Origin: Alphaproteobacteria bacterium
GTDB lineage: Bacteria; Pseudomonadota; Alphaproteobacteria; Acetobacterales; Acetobacteraceae
Assembly (NCBI GenBank): GCA_017307285.1
Contig: JAFKFI010000063.1
Span: 24,308-88,307 of the forward strand
Direction: 5' to 3'
DNA length: 64,000 nt
Position 1 is the stretch's first letter. Every line of letters starts with the position of its first letter. The notes beneath the pieces are model-generated. The model did not search any database, was not told the origin of the DNA, and was given only the letters and a program-made list of their open reading frames with translations. This document shows positions 1 to 8,746 of this stretch, in pieces. Both the position numbers and the translations under genes were made by a program.

Positions 1-102
1 TCGGGCGAATGGACGGTACTCTGCCACGCAACCGTGACAACAGGCCTGACCAAAGATCAGGCGCACCATCATGATGCCATACAAATTGTTGCGGAGTTCT
101 AG
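1..102 (+). CDS. C-terminal fragment of an unknown protein, cut by the window edge
   Basis: Frame 1 is open from the first base to a TAG at 100-102 and gives 33 residues ending in DAIQIVAEF. The composition looks like an ordinary soluble protein tail and includes an HHH run. The rest of the gene lies outside the window, so no function can be given. A chance open frame of this length is possible in GC-rich DNA. Confidence 0.4.
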   Translation, partial: SGEWTVLCHATVTTGLTKDQAHHHDAIQIVAEF

Positions 103-203
103 CACGCGCGGCGACGGCGGCAATGTACTACCTGGAGACGAATTGGACGCCCAATGTGCGTCGCGCTTGCCCTGACCCGGCGATTCCCGCATTGATTTGC
201 GCC

Positions 204-1172
204 ATGAATCACGATCTCCGCTCCGCCGGCTTTCCCGACGCGCCTCCGCGCACGCTGGAGCGCTGGCTGACCGGCCCGCGTGTCTCCGGCCTGCCCGTCC
301 GCGGCGCCGCCCAGCCGCCGCCGTTGCTGTCATTCGAGTTCTTCCCGCCGCGCACCGAGGCCTTGGAGCAACAGCTCTGGGCCTGCATCCGCCGGCTCGA
401 GCCGCTGTCGCCGCGCTTCGTGTCGGTGACGTACGGCGCTGGCGGCACCACGCAGGAGCGCACCCACGCGACGGTCGCGCGCATCGTGCGGGAGACCGCG
501 CTGGTGCCGGCCGCGCATCTCACTTGCGTCGGCGCGACGCGCGAGGAGGTGGACGCGGTGGCGCGGCGCTACTGGGAGGCGGGGATCCGTCACATCGTGG
601 CGCTGCGCGGGGATGCCCCGCCCGGGACTGAGTACGCGCCGCATCCGGGGGGCTATGCCTACGCGGTCGATCTGGTGGCCGGGCTGCGCCGTGTCGCGGA
701 TTTCGAGATCTCCGTGGCCGCCTACCCGGAGACGCACCCGACCGCGCTCGGCCCGGACCATGATCTCGACAATCTCAAGCGCAAGCTGGACGCGGGGGCG
801 ACTCGCGCCATCACCCAGTATTTCTTCGACCCGCATCTGTTTCTGGAATTCCTCAATCGCTGCGTCGCCGCCGGGATCACCGCGTCGATCGTGCCGGGGA
901 TCATGCCGGTGTCGAACTTCGCCCAGGCGGTAAAGTTCAGCGCGATGTGCGGCGCCGGCATCCCCGACTGGCTGGCTCGCATGTTCGAGGGGCTCGACGA
1001 CGACGCGGAGACCCGTCGGCTGGTCGCCTCCGTCGTTGCCGCCGAGCAGGTGCGGGTGCTGCAGGCGAACGGGGTGGACGAGTTCCATTTCTATACGCTG
1101 AACCGCCCGGACCTGACCTACGCCATCGCGCATATACTCGGCGTTCGGCCGGTGCGTGCCCCGGTCGCCTGA
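204..1172 (+). CDS. metF: 5,10-methylenetetrahydrofolate reductase
   Basis: This FAD enzyme reduces 5,10-methylene-THF to 5-methyl-THF, the methyl donor for methionine synthesis. Visible family motifs are FEFFPP with the catalytic-type Glu (residue 45), SVTYGAGG, the HIVALRGD loop with Asp137, ISVAAYPE, NLKRKLDAGA and the C-terminal FHFYTLNR. The whole chain is collinear with E. coli MetF. I chose the ATG at 204 (322 residues), which leaves about 40 residues before the first core strand; an in-frame ATG at 123 would add 27 residues of non-family sequence. No other methionine gene is adjacent. No SAM riboswitch is recognisable in the 100 bases upstream. Confidence 0.95.
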   Translation: MNHDLRSAGFPDAPPRTLERWLTGPRVSGLPVRGAAQPPPLLSFEFFPPRTEALEQQLWACIRRLEPLSPRFVSVTYGAGGTTQERTHATVARIVRETALVPAAHLTCVGATREEVDAVARRYWEAGIRHIVALRGDAPPGTEYAPHPGGYAYAVDLVAGLRRVADFEISVAAYPETHPTALGPDHDLDNLKRKLDAGATRAITQYFFDPHLFLEFLNRCVAAGITASIVPGIMPVSNFAQAVKFSAMCGAGIPDWLARMFEGLDDDAETRRLVASVVAAEQVRVLQANGVDEFHFYTLNRPDLTYAIAHILGVRPVRAPVA

Positions 1173-1179
1173 GCTTGCG

Positions 1180-1389
1180 CTATTCCTCGAGCTTGAAGCC
1201 GACCTTCAGCGTGACCTGGTAGTGCGCCACCTTGCCGTTCTCCAGGTGCCCGCGCACTTGCATGACTTCGAACCAACCGAGGTTGCGTAGCGTCTCGCCT
1301 GCCTTGCTGACGGCGCGCTCGATCGCCTTGGTGACGCTCTCCTCAGAGGAGCCGACGATCTCCACCACCTTGTAGACATGCTCGGTCAT
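1180..1389 (-). CDS. Dodecin family flavin-binding protein
   Basis: A 69-residue protein, the normal dodecin size, starting MTEHVYKVVEIVGSS and containing the family features SxEAV-like helix start, GWFEV with the flavin-stacking Trp, and a C-terminal YQVTLKVGF strand. Dodecins form dodecameric cages that store or buffer flavins. The ATG at 1389 is preceded by AAGGAAG on the minus strand; an upstream in-frame ATG at 1428 would add a basic tail not seen in the family. It converges on metF with a 7-base gap. Confidence 0.93.
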   Translation of the reverse strand: MTEHVYKVVEIVGSSEESVTKAIERAVSKAGETLRNLGWFEVMQVRGHLENGKVAHYQVTLKVGFKLEE

Positions 1390-1511
1390 CGCGCGCTTCC
1401 TTCTGTTGCGGCTAGGCCCGGTTGCCAACGCGCCTAGCTTGACGCGGAACCGGCCGAGACGCTCGGATTGACGGGAATGTGATCGCGCTCGAAGCGAGGG
1501 CGGGAGGGCGG

Positions 1512-1862
1512 ATGGACATCTATCATGTGTGGTGCGACCTCAAGCCTGGCACCGGCGACGCGCAGTTCTGCGATCAGGTGGCGGGCTACATGGGCCATCT
1601 GCAGGCCGAAGGGCTGATCGCGGGATGGCGGCTCACCCGTCGCAAGCTCGGGCTCGGGGCGGCAGGGCTCGGCGAGTTCCACATCATGATCGAAGTGCGG
1701 GACCTGACGCAGCTCGATGCAGCCTTCCAGCGTGTCGCCTCGCGTGGCGAGCCGGTCGAGGGGTTCCATTTCGGCGTCAACTCGCTGGTCCAGAACGCGG
1801 TGTTCGCGCTCTACCGGGATTTCCCTGACCCGGTCAGGCAGCGCGGGGCGGAGCGTTTCTGA
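1512..1862 (+). CDS. Small conserved hypothetical protein (DUF6614-like)
   Basis: A 116-residue soluble protein beginning MDIYHVWCDLKPG, with GLIAGWRLTRRKLGLG and GEFHIMIEV segments. The pattern resembles a ferredoxin-like dimeric alpha-beta barrel fold and the small alphaproteobacterial family I recall as DUF6614; the family name is from memory. The ATG at 1512 follows GGAGGGCGG. Its last 29 bases overlap the 3' end of the opposing TPR gene. Function unknown. Confidence 0.75.
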   Translation: MDIYHVWCDLKPGTGDAQFCDQVAGYMGHLQAEGLIAGWRLTRRKLGLGAAGLGEFHIMIEVRDLTQLDAAFQRVASRGEPVEGFHFGVNSLVQNAVFALYRDFPDPVRQRGAERF

Positions 1863-3384
1863 GCGTCTCGGCGACGCTGGCCACGACGCCGGACCAGTGC
1901 CCGGGCCGCTCCTGGCGGAACAGGCGCATCGAGCTGTACCAGGGCGAGTTGTCCCGCCCGAGCATCCAGCGCCAATCCGGTGCGAAGGGCAGCATGACCC
2001 AGACCGGCCGGCCGAGCGCGCCGGCGAGATGGGCGACCGAGGTATCCACCGTGATCACCAGGTCGAGCGCCGCGACCAGCGCGGCGGTCGCCGCGTAGTC
2101 AGTCAGACGCGCCGTCGGGTCGATCAGCCCCGGCATTGCGGCGGCTTCGACGGACCGAGGCCCGAGCTGGAGGCTGACGAAACACTGGCCGGGAACCTCC
2201 AGCAAAGGCGCCAGAGCGCCGGGCGGCAGCGAGCGGCGCCGGTCGTTGGCATGCGCGGGATTGCCGGCCCAGACGAGGCCGACCCGACAGCCTTCAGGCA
2301 GCGTGGCGCGCCAGGCCGCGGCCCAGGCGGGATCGGCCTGCAGATAGCCCGACGGGGTGGGAACGGTCTCTGGGGTGGTGGCGAACAGGCGGGGGAGGCT
2401 CATCTGGTCGACCCACACATCGTAGCGGGGCAGGCCCATGCCCTGCGGCGTCAGGGCCGGCGAGGCGGGCAGGGTTCGCAGCAGGGGGATTAGCCTTGCG
2501 TCGCAGACCAACTCGACCCGCGCACCGAGGGCAACGAGGCGGGGGAGATAGCGGCTGAGCTGGATCGCATCGCCGAGGCCCTGCTCGGCGCGCACCAGGA
2601 TGGTGCGGCCGGCCAAATCCTCGCCCATCCAGGATGGTCCGGGCAGGTCCGGGAAGCCGCCGTGGAAGCGGCGGTGCCGCTTGCGCCACTCGCAGCCGGC
2701 GAAGCCCGCCGCGAAGTCGCCGGCGAGCAGGCAGGCCACGGCGCGGTTCCAGTGCGCCTCGGCGAAGTCCGGCCGCAGTGCGATCGCCGCGTCGCAGGCG
2801 GCCACGGCATCGTCTAGGCGGCCGGTCGCGGTGAGGATGAAGCCGAGACTGGCATGGGCCTCTGCGAGCGCCGGATCGAGCGTGATCGCGGCCCGGCAGA
2901 ATCGTTCGGCCTCGTCGAAGCGGTCGAGATCAGCCCAGGCATTGCCGAGATTGAGGTGCGCGGCGGCGTGGCGCGGCTGGCGTGCGACCGCCTGGACCAG
3001 CGAGGCGATCGCCTCCTCGGTGCGGCCGAGCGCGCTCAGCGCGGTGCCGAGCAGGAAATGCGCCTCCGGCTGGTTGGGATCGAGCGCCAGCGCGCTTTCG
3101 GCGGCATCGACCGCGCCGTTCTTCTGTCCCACCTCGAGCCGGGCGCGGGCGAGGGCAAGGCGAGCGCCGGTGTGCGACGGCCGCACCTCCACCGCACGGG
3201 CGAGCAGGCTCGCGGCGCGATCGGCGCGACCAGCGGCGAGGTCGAGCAGGCCGTGCAGGTAGAGCGCTTGCGGCTGGCCGGGTTCCGCTTGCAGCACCTC
3301 GCGGTAGATCGCCCCGGCCGCCGCGGCGCGGCCGGCCCGCTGGTGGTCCACGGCGATCAACAATGCGTCCGCGACACTAGGCAT
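1834..3384 (-). CDS. TPR-repeat protein with C-terminal GT9-like glycosyltransferase domain
   Basis: A 516-residue protein. Roughly residues 5-250 are tandem TPR units (repeating A.. G....A...... A...P pattern, for example QPEAHFLLGTALSALGR). The C-terminal half carries GTILVRAEQGLGDAIQ-like and GLVWAGNPAHANDRRRS motifs and a DTSVAHLAGALGRPVW segment, as in TPR proteins fused to an ADP-heptosyltransferase-like fold. A role in surface glycan or protein glycosylation is inference. The start at 3384 (MPSVADALL) fits the family; the longer open frame runs into the divergent SDR gene and reads as low-complexity sequence. Confidence 0.85.
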   Translation of the reverse strand: MPSVADALLIAVDHQRAGRAAAAGAIYREVLQAEPGQPQALYLHGLLDLAAGRADRAASLLARAVEVRPSHTGARLALARARLEVGQKNGAVDAAESALALDPNQPEAHFLLGTALSALGRTEEAIASLVQAVARQPRHAAAHLNLGNAWADLDRFDEAERFCRAAITLDPALAEAHASLGFILTATGRLDDAVAACDAAIALRPDFAEAHWNRAVACLLAGDFAAGFAGCEWRKRHRRFHGGFPDLPGPSWMGEDLAGRTILVRAEQGLGDAIQLSRYLPRLVALGARVELVCDARLIPLLRTLPASPALTPQGMGLPRYDVWVDQMSLPRLFATTPETVPTPSGYLQADPAWAAAWRATLPEGCRVGLVWAGNPAHANDRRRSLPPGALAPLLEVPGQCFVSLQLGPRSVEAAAMPGLIDPTARLTDYAATAALVAALDLVITVDTSVAHLAGALGRPVWVMLPFAPDWRWMLGRDNSPWYSSMRLFRQERPGHWSGVVASVAETLRNAPPRAA

Positions 3385-3481
3385 GAGCGATTGTGGCGCG
3401 AAGCCGGTGAAGCAACCGTGAAGGCACGTTGCCAATCCATCGGGGGGCGCCCACGATCGGCGGTACTTCGGGGAGAGAGCG

Positions 3482-4237
3482 ATGACCAGGACGGCGGTTG
3501 TCACCGGCGCGGCATCCGGGATCGGCGCGCACACTGCGGCGCGATTGATCGAGGACGGTTGGACGGTGTTTGGTCTCGATCTCGCCGGGTCGGGCCTTCG
3601 CGAGCGCGAGGGCTTTGTCCCGCTGCCATGCGACGTCCGCGATGCGGATGCGGTGGAGCGTTCGTTCGCCCAGGCGGCGGAGCGCGCGCCTCGGCTCAAC
3701 GCGCTGATCGCCTGTGCTGGCGTGCTCCGGGTAGGGCCGCTGGAGAGCGTGTCGGTCGAGGAGTTCGACCTGGTGTTCGGCGTGAACACGCGCGGGAGCT
3801 GGCTCTGCGCCCGTCACGCATTGCCGATGCTGAAGCAGGCGGCCGCGGCGGGCGAGGTGGCGCGGATCGTTTTCCTGTCATCGGTCGCGGCGATCCGGCC
3901 GAAGATCGACAGCGGCGTGTACGCGGCTTCCAAGGCGGCGGTGAGCCAACTCACCCGCGTTCTCGCCGTGGAATGTGCCGAACATGGCGTGCTGGTGAAC
4001 GCCATCGCGCCGGGAACGGTCGATACGCCGATGGTGCGCCCGGTGACGCAGGCCAGTGTCGGCCGCTACCGCACCTCGGGCCCATCGCCGCTCGGGCGGG
4101 TGGCGCAGCCCGAGGACATCGCACGGGTGGTCCGGTTCCTGCTAAGCGAGGAGGCGGATTACGTCACCGGCACGATCATCCCGGTGGACGGCGGCACCTC
4201 GGCGGCGTTCGTGCCGGCGGGCGCCACGTCCCGCTAG
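3482..4237 (+). CDS. Short-chain dehydrogenase/reductase
   Basis: A 251-residue classical SDR: cofactor loop TGAASGIG (residues 8-15), an acidic Asp33 after the second strand suggesting NAD(H) preference, IACAG in place of NNAG (76-80), catalytic Ser134, Tyr147 and Lys151, and the C-terminal VTGTIIPVDGG. The substrate is not predictable. GGGGAGAGCG precedes the ATG. It is divergent from the TPR gene and converges on doxX with a 4-base gap. Confidence 0.93.
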   Translation: MTRTAVVTGAASGIGAHTAARLIEDGWTVFGLDLAGSGLREREGFVPLPCDVRDADAVERSFAQAAERAPRLNALIACAGVLRVGPLESVSVEEFDLVFGVNTRGSWLCARHALPMLKQAAAAGEVARIVFLSSVAAIRPKIDSGVYAASKAAVSQLTRVLAVECAEHGVLVNAIAPGTVDTPMVRPVTQASVGRYRTSGPSPLGRVAQPEDIARVVRFLLSEEADYVTGTIIPVDGGTSAAFVPAGATSR

Positions 4238-4241
4238 CGCG

Positions 4242-4616
4242 CTACCGCCGATCCAGGCTGAACCGCCCCGCGCCCCACGCGGCGAGCTGCAGGAAGCCGC
4301 CGGCCATCGCGATGTTCTTCATGAAGTTGATCATCTGGCCGCGGTCGCCAGGGTGATAGTGGGCGATCAGCGCGGTGGCGATGCACCAGACGAACAGGAC
4401 GACGGCGGCCCAGCGGGCGCGCCAGCCGACCAGCACCGCGATGCCGCCGAGGATTTCCACCAGCACCGCGACGATGTAGGCGCCGGCCGGCACCGGCAAC
4501 GCGAGGTGTCCCATCATCGCGATGGTCGACGCCGGGGCGAGTGCCTTGTTGATGCCGCCTTGGATGAAGATGGCGCTCATCAGGATGCGCCCGAGCAGGG
4601 CGATGAGGTGGCTCAT
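4242..4616 (-). CDS. DoxX family membrane protein
   Basis: A 124-residue protein with about four hydrophobic helices and the DoxX pattern: GRILMSAIFIQGGINK near the start, a VEILGGIAVLVGW helix in the middle and a C-terminal NFMKNIAMAGGFLQL helix. DoxX proteins are inner-membrane proteins linked in various species to quinol oxidation or thiol/redox stress. It lies 37 bases downstream of ndk on the same strand and could be cotranscribed. Confidence 0.9.
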   Translation of the reverse strand: MSHLIALLGRILMSAIFIQGGINKALAPASTIAMMGHLALPVPAGAYIVAVLVEILGGIAVLVGWRARWAAVVLFVWCIATALIAHYHPGDRGQMINFMKNIAMAGGFLQLAAWGAGRFSLDRR

Positions 4617-4653
4617 CGTGCGTCCTTATCTTCCCCGGAAGGAGACGCCTGGG

Positions 4654-5076
4654 TCAGCCCGTTATTTCAATTCCGGCGAAGAAGAACGCGATCTCGATGG
4701 CGGCATTCTCCGCACTGTCCGAGCCGTGCACCGAGTTAGCCTCGATGTCCTCGGCGAACTGGGCGCGGACGGTGCCGGCATCGGCCTTCTTCGGGTCGGT
4801 CGCACCCATGATCTCGCGGTTGCGGGCGACCGCGTTGTCGCCCTCCAGCACCTGCGCGACGACCGGCCCGGAGGTCATGAACGTGACCAGCCCGGCGAAA
4901 AACGGCCGCTCCTTGTGTACCGCGTAGAATGCCTCGGCCTGCGGCTTGGTGAGCTGCAGCCGCTTCTGCGCGACGATGCGCAGCCCCGCCGCCTCGAAGC
5001 AGGCATTGATCTTGCCGGTGAGGTTGCGCCGTGTGGCGTCGGGCTTGATGATCGAAAGCGTGCGCTCGGTCGCCAT
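4654..5076 (-). CDS. ndk: Nucleoside diphosphate kinase
   Basis: A 140-residue protein collinear with Ndk: N-terminal [15 protein letters not shown], the phosphate-binding [13 protein letters not shown] segment, and NSVHGSDS with the phospho-accepting His117. It equilibrates NTP pools using ATP. Length is normal for the family. The gene is divergent from the ABC-F gene across 108 bases. Confidence 0.97.
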   Translation of the reverse strand: MATERTLSIIKPDATRRNLTGKINACFEAAGLRIVAQKRLQLTKPQAEAFYAVHKERPFFAGLVTFMTSGPVVAQVLEGDNAVARNREIMGATDPKKADAGTVRAQFAEDIEANSVHGSDSAENAAIEIAFFFAGIEITG

Positions 5077-5184
5077 GTCGGAAGCCTCTTTCTCGGGTGC
5101 GGGCGGGCTTTAGAGCAGCCATCCTGCCCCGGCAAGCCCCGCTTTCCCCTTCCCGCGCGGCGCCGGCCACCGTAAATCCCGCGC

Positions 5185-7050
5185 ATGAGCCTGCTTGCCA
5201 TCTCCGGTGTCACCATCCGCCTCGGCGGACGCACGCTGCTCGATGCCGCCGACCTGACTGTCGAGCCCGGCCGGCGGATCGGCCTGGTCGGGCGCAACGG
5301 CGCAGGGAAGTCGACCCTCTTACGCGCCATCGCCGGCGATTTGGCAGTGGACGGCGGGACCATTCGGCTCGCCTCCCGCGCCCGGCTGGCCCAGGTCAAG
5401 CAGGAGGCTCCGTCGGGCGACGCGAGCCTGCTGGAGACCGTGCTGCAGGGCGACGCGGAGCGGCTCGCACTGCTCGCCGAGGCGGAATCCGCCGATCCGG
5501 CGCGGCTGGCGGAGATCCATGATCGGCTGCTGGCAATCGGCGCCGAAGCGGCACCGGCGCGCGCCGGCGCCATCCTGGCGGGCCTCGGTTTCGACACGGC
5601 GGCCCAAGCGCGGCCGGTGGAAGAATTCTCGGGCGGCTGGAGGATGCGCGTGGCGCTCGCGACGGCGCTGTTTGCCAACCCCGATCTGCTGCTGCTCGAC
5701 GAGCCGACCAACCATCTTGATCTCGAGGCGACGCTGTGGCTCGAGGGCTGGCTGGCCCGCTTTCCCGGCGCGGCGCTCATCGTCTCGCACGATCGCGGCC
5801 TGCTCGACCGCGCGGTGGAGGCCATCGCGCATCTCGATCGCGGCAAGATCAGCCTCACGCCGGGCGGGTTCGACGAGTTCGTCCGCATCCGTACCGAGCG
5901 CGCCATGCAGCAGAGCCGCGCGGCGGAGCGTGTCGCGGCGGAGCGGGCGCATATCCAATCCTTCATCGACCGCTTTCGCGCCAAGGCGACCAAGGCGCGG
6001 CAGGCGCAGGCGCGCATCAAGGCGCTCGCCCGGCTGCCGCAGATCGAGACCGTGATCGAGGAGGCGCCGACCCGCTTCGCTTTCCCCGAGCCCGCCCGTC
6101 TGGCGCCGCCGATCCTGGCGCTCGATCGGGTAAGCGTCGGCTATGATGGCAAGCCGGTGCTGCGCGGGCTGCATCTGTCGGTGGACATGGACGACCGCAT
6201 CGCGCTGCTTGGCGCCAACGGTAACGGCAAGTCCACATTGGCCAAGCTGCTCGCCGGGCGGCTGGAGCCGATTTCCGGCGAGGTGCGGCGCTCGGGCAAA
6301 TTGCGGGTCGGCTACTTCGCCCAGCATCAGGCCGACGAGCTGGTCACGAACGAGACCCCGATCGACCATATGGCGCGCGCGCTGCCGCGGGCGTCGCCGC
6401 CGCAGGTGCGGGCGCAGCTTGCTCGCTTCGGCCTCGACGCGGACCGGGCGGAGACGACGGTGGAGAAGCTGTCGGGTGGCGAGAAGGCGCGGCTGCTGCT
6501 GGCGCTCGCCACGCGTGACGCGCCGCAGCTTCTGCTGCTCGATGAGCCGACCAACCACCTCGACATCGACGCACGCGAGGCGTTGGTGAAGGCGCTGGCG
6601 GATTTCGAGGGCGCCGTGCTGCTCATCACCCATGATCCCCATCTGGTGGAACTGGTGGCCGACCGGCTGTGGCTGGTGGCCGACGGCACTGTGCGTAGCT
6701 TCGACGGCGATCTCGATGACTATCGCGCCTTGCTTGCCGAGCGCGCCCGTCCCGCCGCCAGGCAGGACGCGCCGAACCGCCGAGACGACCGGCGCGACCG
6801 CGCCGAGGCGCGCGCCGCCCTCGCTCCGCTGCGCAAGCAGGCGCGCGCGGCGGAGGCAAGGCTCGCCAAGCTGGCCGAGGAACGCGCGGCGATCGAAGCG
6901 AAGCTCGCCGACCCCGCACTATACGAGCCGGGCCGCGCGACCGAGGTCACGGCAGCCAACACGCGCCTCGCCGCGATCGCCCGCGAGGCCGCGTCGACCG
7001 AGGAAGAGTGGCTGGCGGCGGAGGAGGCGCTCGAGGGAGCCGCCGGATAG
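5185..7050 (+). CDS. ABC-F family ATPase (Uup/YheS type)
   Basis: A 621-residue protein with two ABC ATPase cassettes and no membrane segment. Cassette 1 has Walker A GRNGAGKST (36-44), signature SGGWRMR and Walker B LLLLDEPTNHLDL. An ABC-F linker rich in Arg/Ala (AERAHIQSFIDRFRAKATKARQAQ region) follows. Cassette 2 has GANGNGKST, LSGGEKARL and LLLLDEPTNHLDI. A charged coiled-coil tail (about 530-615) closes the protein. ABC-F proteins act on the ribosome, relieving stalls or conferring antibiotic resistance; the housekeeping type is more likely here because the gene sits alone. Confidence 0.93.
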   Translation: MSLLAISGVTIRLGGRTLLDAADLTVEPGRRIGLVGRNGAGKSTLLRAIAGDLAVDGGTIRLASRARLAQVKQEAPSGDASLLETVLQGDAERLALLAEAESADPARLAEIHDRLLAIGAEAAPARAGAILAGLGFDTAAQARPVEEFSGGWRMRVALATALFANPDLLLLDEPTNHLDLEATLWLEGWLARFPGAALIVSHDRGLLDRAVEAIAHLDRGKISLTPGGFDEFVRIRTERAMQQSRAAERVAAERAHIQSFIDRFRAKATKARQAQARIKALARLPQIETVIEEAPTRFAFPEPARLAPPILALDRVSVGYDGKPVLRGLHLSVDMDDRIALLGANGNGKSTLAKLLAGRLEPISGEVRRSGKLRVGYFAQHQADELVTNETPIDHMARALPRASPPQVRAQLARFGLDADRAETTVEKLSGGEKARLLLALATRDAPQLLLLDEPTNHLDIDAREALVKALADFEGAVLLITHDPHLVELVADRLWLVADGTVRSFDGDLDDYRALLAERARPAARQDAPNRRDDRRDRAEARAALAPLRKQARAAEARLAKLAEERAAIEAKLADPALYEPGRATEVTAANTRLAAIAREAASTEEEWLAAEEALEGAAG

Positions 7051-7322
7051 CAGCGCGCGGAAACTGCTCGCGCTTGAACGAACGCTCGCCGCATATATAT
7101 CGTAACACGAGGAACCGAGCTCCCCCTCCGGCTCGCGGTGCCGCTGGCGCCGGGCCAGTCGAGGCGTGGGAAGCAGCGGACGACCGCCGATCCGACCCGC
7201 TGCCAGAGGTGTTCTGCCTGCCGTTCCCCTGCGTCGGCGAGTGTGACGTGGTGGCTTCGCGGCGCCTCACCGGCATTGTTCGCCTGCACGCGCCTCGCGG
7301 GTCACGACCCTGGAGGTTCGTC

Positions 7323-8003
7323 ATGAGTCAAGCTGTTATGGGCGGCGGTTACCTGGAGCGACGGTCGGTGGGCGGCCGGACGATGTCGGAGGGGGTATTC
7401 GGCGTCGTCGCGATCATTCTCGGCATCGTGGGCTTGGCGCTTGTCACGGCCCACCCCAATGTCATGCTGTATGTGGATGCGGTCGCGGGCATCGCACTCG
7501 GGGTCAGTCTCGTCGCTGTCGGTGCGGCGTTGGCCGCTTCCTATGGCCGGGTGCTTTCGCGCGTCGAGGGAGTTGATAGCTCGGGCGGCTCGATGGCGGG
7601 TACCAGCATGGACGGCTTCCTCGGGGCCGCCGTGGTCATTCTCGGCATCCTTGCCCTCCTGCACATTGTTCCCTGGATACTGATCCCCATCCAGGTCATC
7701 CTGATCGGCGCCGGCATGATCTTCAACGGTGCCGCCTCGGTGCGGCTGGCCAATCTCGAGGCCGAGTTCACCGAGAGCCGTGTGGCGGTTCGCCGGGTGC
7801 TCGAGGAGGTGGTGTTCGCGACCGCGAGCGTGCGAATGGTCGCGGGTGTCGCAGTCGTGATCCTTGGCATCTTGGGCGTCGTCGGCACCGATCAGCCGAT
7901 CCTGACCTTGGTTGCCATGCTCGTTGCCGGCACCGCGCTGCTGCTGAACAGCACATCGCTGAGCAGCCGGATGCTCGGCTCGCTGGTGCCGCGCCAGCCG
8001 TAA
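7323..8003 (+). CDS. HdeD/DUF308-like polytopic membrane protein
   Basis: A 226-residue protein with about six hydrophobic helices in paired GVVAIILGIVGLALV-type hairpins, the glycine-rich ILGI pattern seen in HdeD-like proteins. Function unknown; some HdeD proteins are linked to acid stress. I placed the start at the ATG at 7323 because the 105 upstream codons of the longer frame are Arg/Pro-rich and overlap the preceding gene. The 272 bases upstream hold no gene I can support; the AT-rich ATATATATCG near 7091-7100 could be part of a promoter. Confidence 0.75.
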   Translation: MSQAVMGGGYLERRSVGGRTMSEGVFGVVAIILGIVGLALVTAHPNVMLYVDAVAGIALGVSLVAVGAALAASYGRVLSRVEGVDSSGGSMAGTSMDGFLGAAVVILGILALLHIVPWILIPIQVILIGAGMIFNGAASVRLANLEAEFTESRVAVRRVLEEVVFATASVRMVAGVAVVILGILGVVGTDQPILTLVAMLVAGTALLLNSTSLSSRMLGSLVPRQP

Positions 8004-8009
8004 CCGGCT

Positions 8010-8309
8010 CTACTGGGTGCTCGGCCCGGCGTGGCGGTGGAATTCGACGTAGAACCGCACCGGGCCGAGCGGCGCCACCTCGTGCGGCACCGTGGGCCGC
8101 ACGAGGCCGGGCGGCGCGCCGGGTTCCAGGACACGCTCCTCTCCTGTCTCAATCACTCGGTAGCGAAGGCGTCCTTCGAGCACGTGGATCAGGCCCCAGA
8201 CGCCGGCGGCCGTGGTATGCGCACGGAGCAGGCCGGCGGGGACTGTCGCTTCCGTGAACACCGGCGTCTTGCGGTACGGCGCGACGCCATCTGGTAGCGC
8301 CGTGGTCAT
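8010..8309 (-). CDS. DUF1971 / TehB N-terminal-like cupin protein
   Basis: A 99-residue beta-rich protein with ALPDGVAPYRKTPVFTEATVPAGLL at the start, then GVWGLIHVLEGRLRYRV and a C-terminal VRFYVEFHRH. This matches the stand-alone domain found fused to the TehB methyltransferase in some bacteria. The presumed role is small-ligand binding. Its ATG at 8309 directly abuts the stop of the upstream gene (8310-8312), so the two are probably cotranscribed. Confidence 0.85.
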   Translation of the reverse strand: MTTALPDGVAPYRKTPVFTEATVPAGLLRAHTTAAGVWGLIHVLEGRLRYRVIETGEERVLEPGAPPGLVRPTVPHEVAPLGPVRFYVEFHRHAGPSTQ

Positions 8310-8678
8310 TCAGCGCCCCATCCAGGCCGGCGGGTCGCTGGCGGGAAATGAGAGTTCCGATGCGAGGTCCACCGCGTCGGCGCCGTATTCTGTCTCGCGC
8401 AATTCACGGATATCGGCCTCCGCGACGCGGGTCGCCTCGCGCGTGTGAGAGGTGGCGCGGGCGAGCACTTCGGCGAGCAACGCGCCGTGCACCGCGGAGA
8501 GATGATGTTCCACGGCGTCCTCGGAACCCGTCACGCAGTTGCAGAATGTCTGCGTGACGGCCGTGGAAACAGCCTGGATCAGCGGCCGGGAGGGCGCCTC
8601 CGACCACAGACGCAGGCTGAGTGTCACCGCCGCGTCTATCTGCTCGTCACTGGCCGCCTCGACATACTGATCCGTCAT
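8310..8678 (-). CDS. Unknown small helical protein
   Basis: A 122-residue, predicted mostly helical, acidic protein (MTDQYVEAASDEQIDAAV...) with a CNC motif near residue 50 (TFCNCVTGSED). I do not recognise it. The ATG at 8678 was chosen because the 65 upstream codons of the long frame are Arg/Gln-rich and contain no family sequence. It is the first gene of a pair with the DUF1971 protein, with zero spacing between stop and start. Confidence 0.65.
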   Translation of the reverse strand: MTDQYVEAASDEQIDAAVTLSLRLWSEAPSRPLIQAVSTAVTQTFCNCVTGSEDAVEHHLSAVHGALLAEVLARATSHTREATRVAEADIRELRETEYGADAVDLASELSFPASDPPAWMGR

Positions 8679-8746
8679 GATGCCCCGCCTTTCCCGACAG
8701 ATATCGAGCGGCCTACGAGCTTTGCAACGGGCGGGAGGCTGGCGGG

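Noticed and set aside
1..203. SAM or SAH riboswitch before metF
   Set aside because: No conserved stems or motif could be recognised, and the first 102 bases look like the end of another gene.
7008..7322. Longer N-terminus for the HdeD-like protein
   Set aside because: The extension overlaps the ABC-F gene and is Arg/Pro-rich without family sequence; the ATG at 7323 starts just before the first membrane helices.
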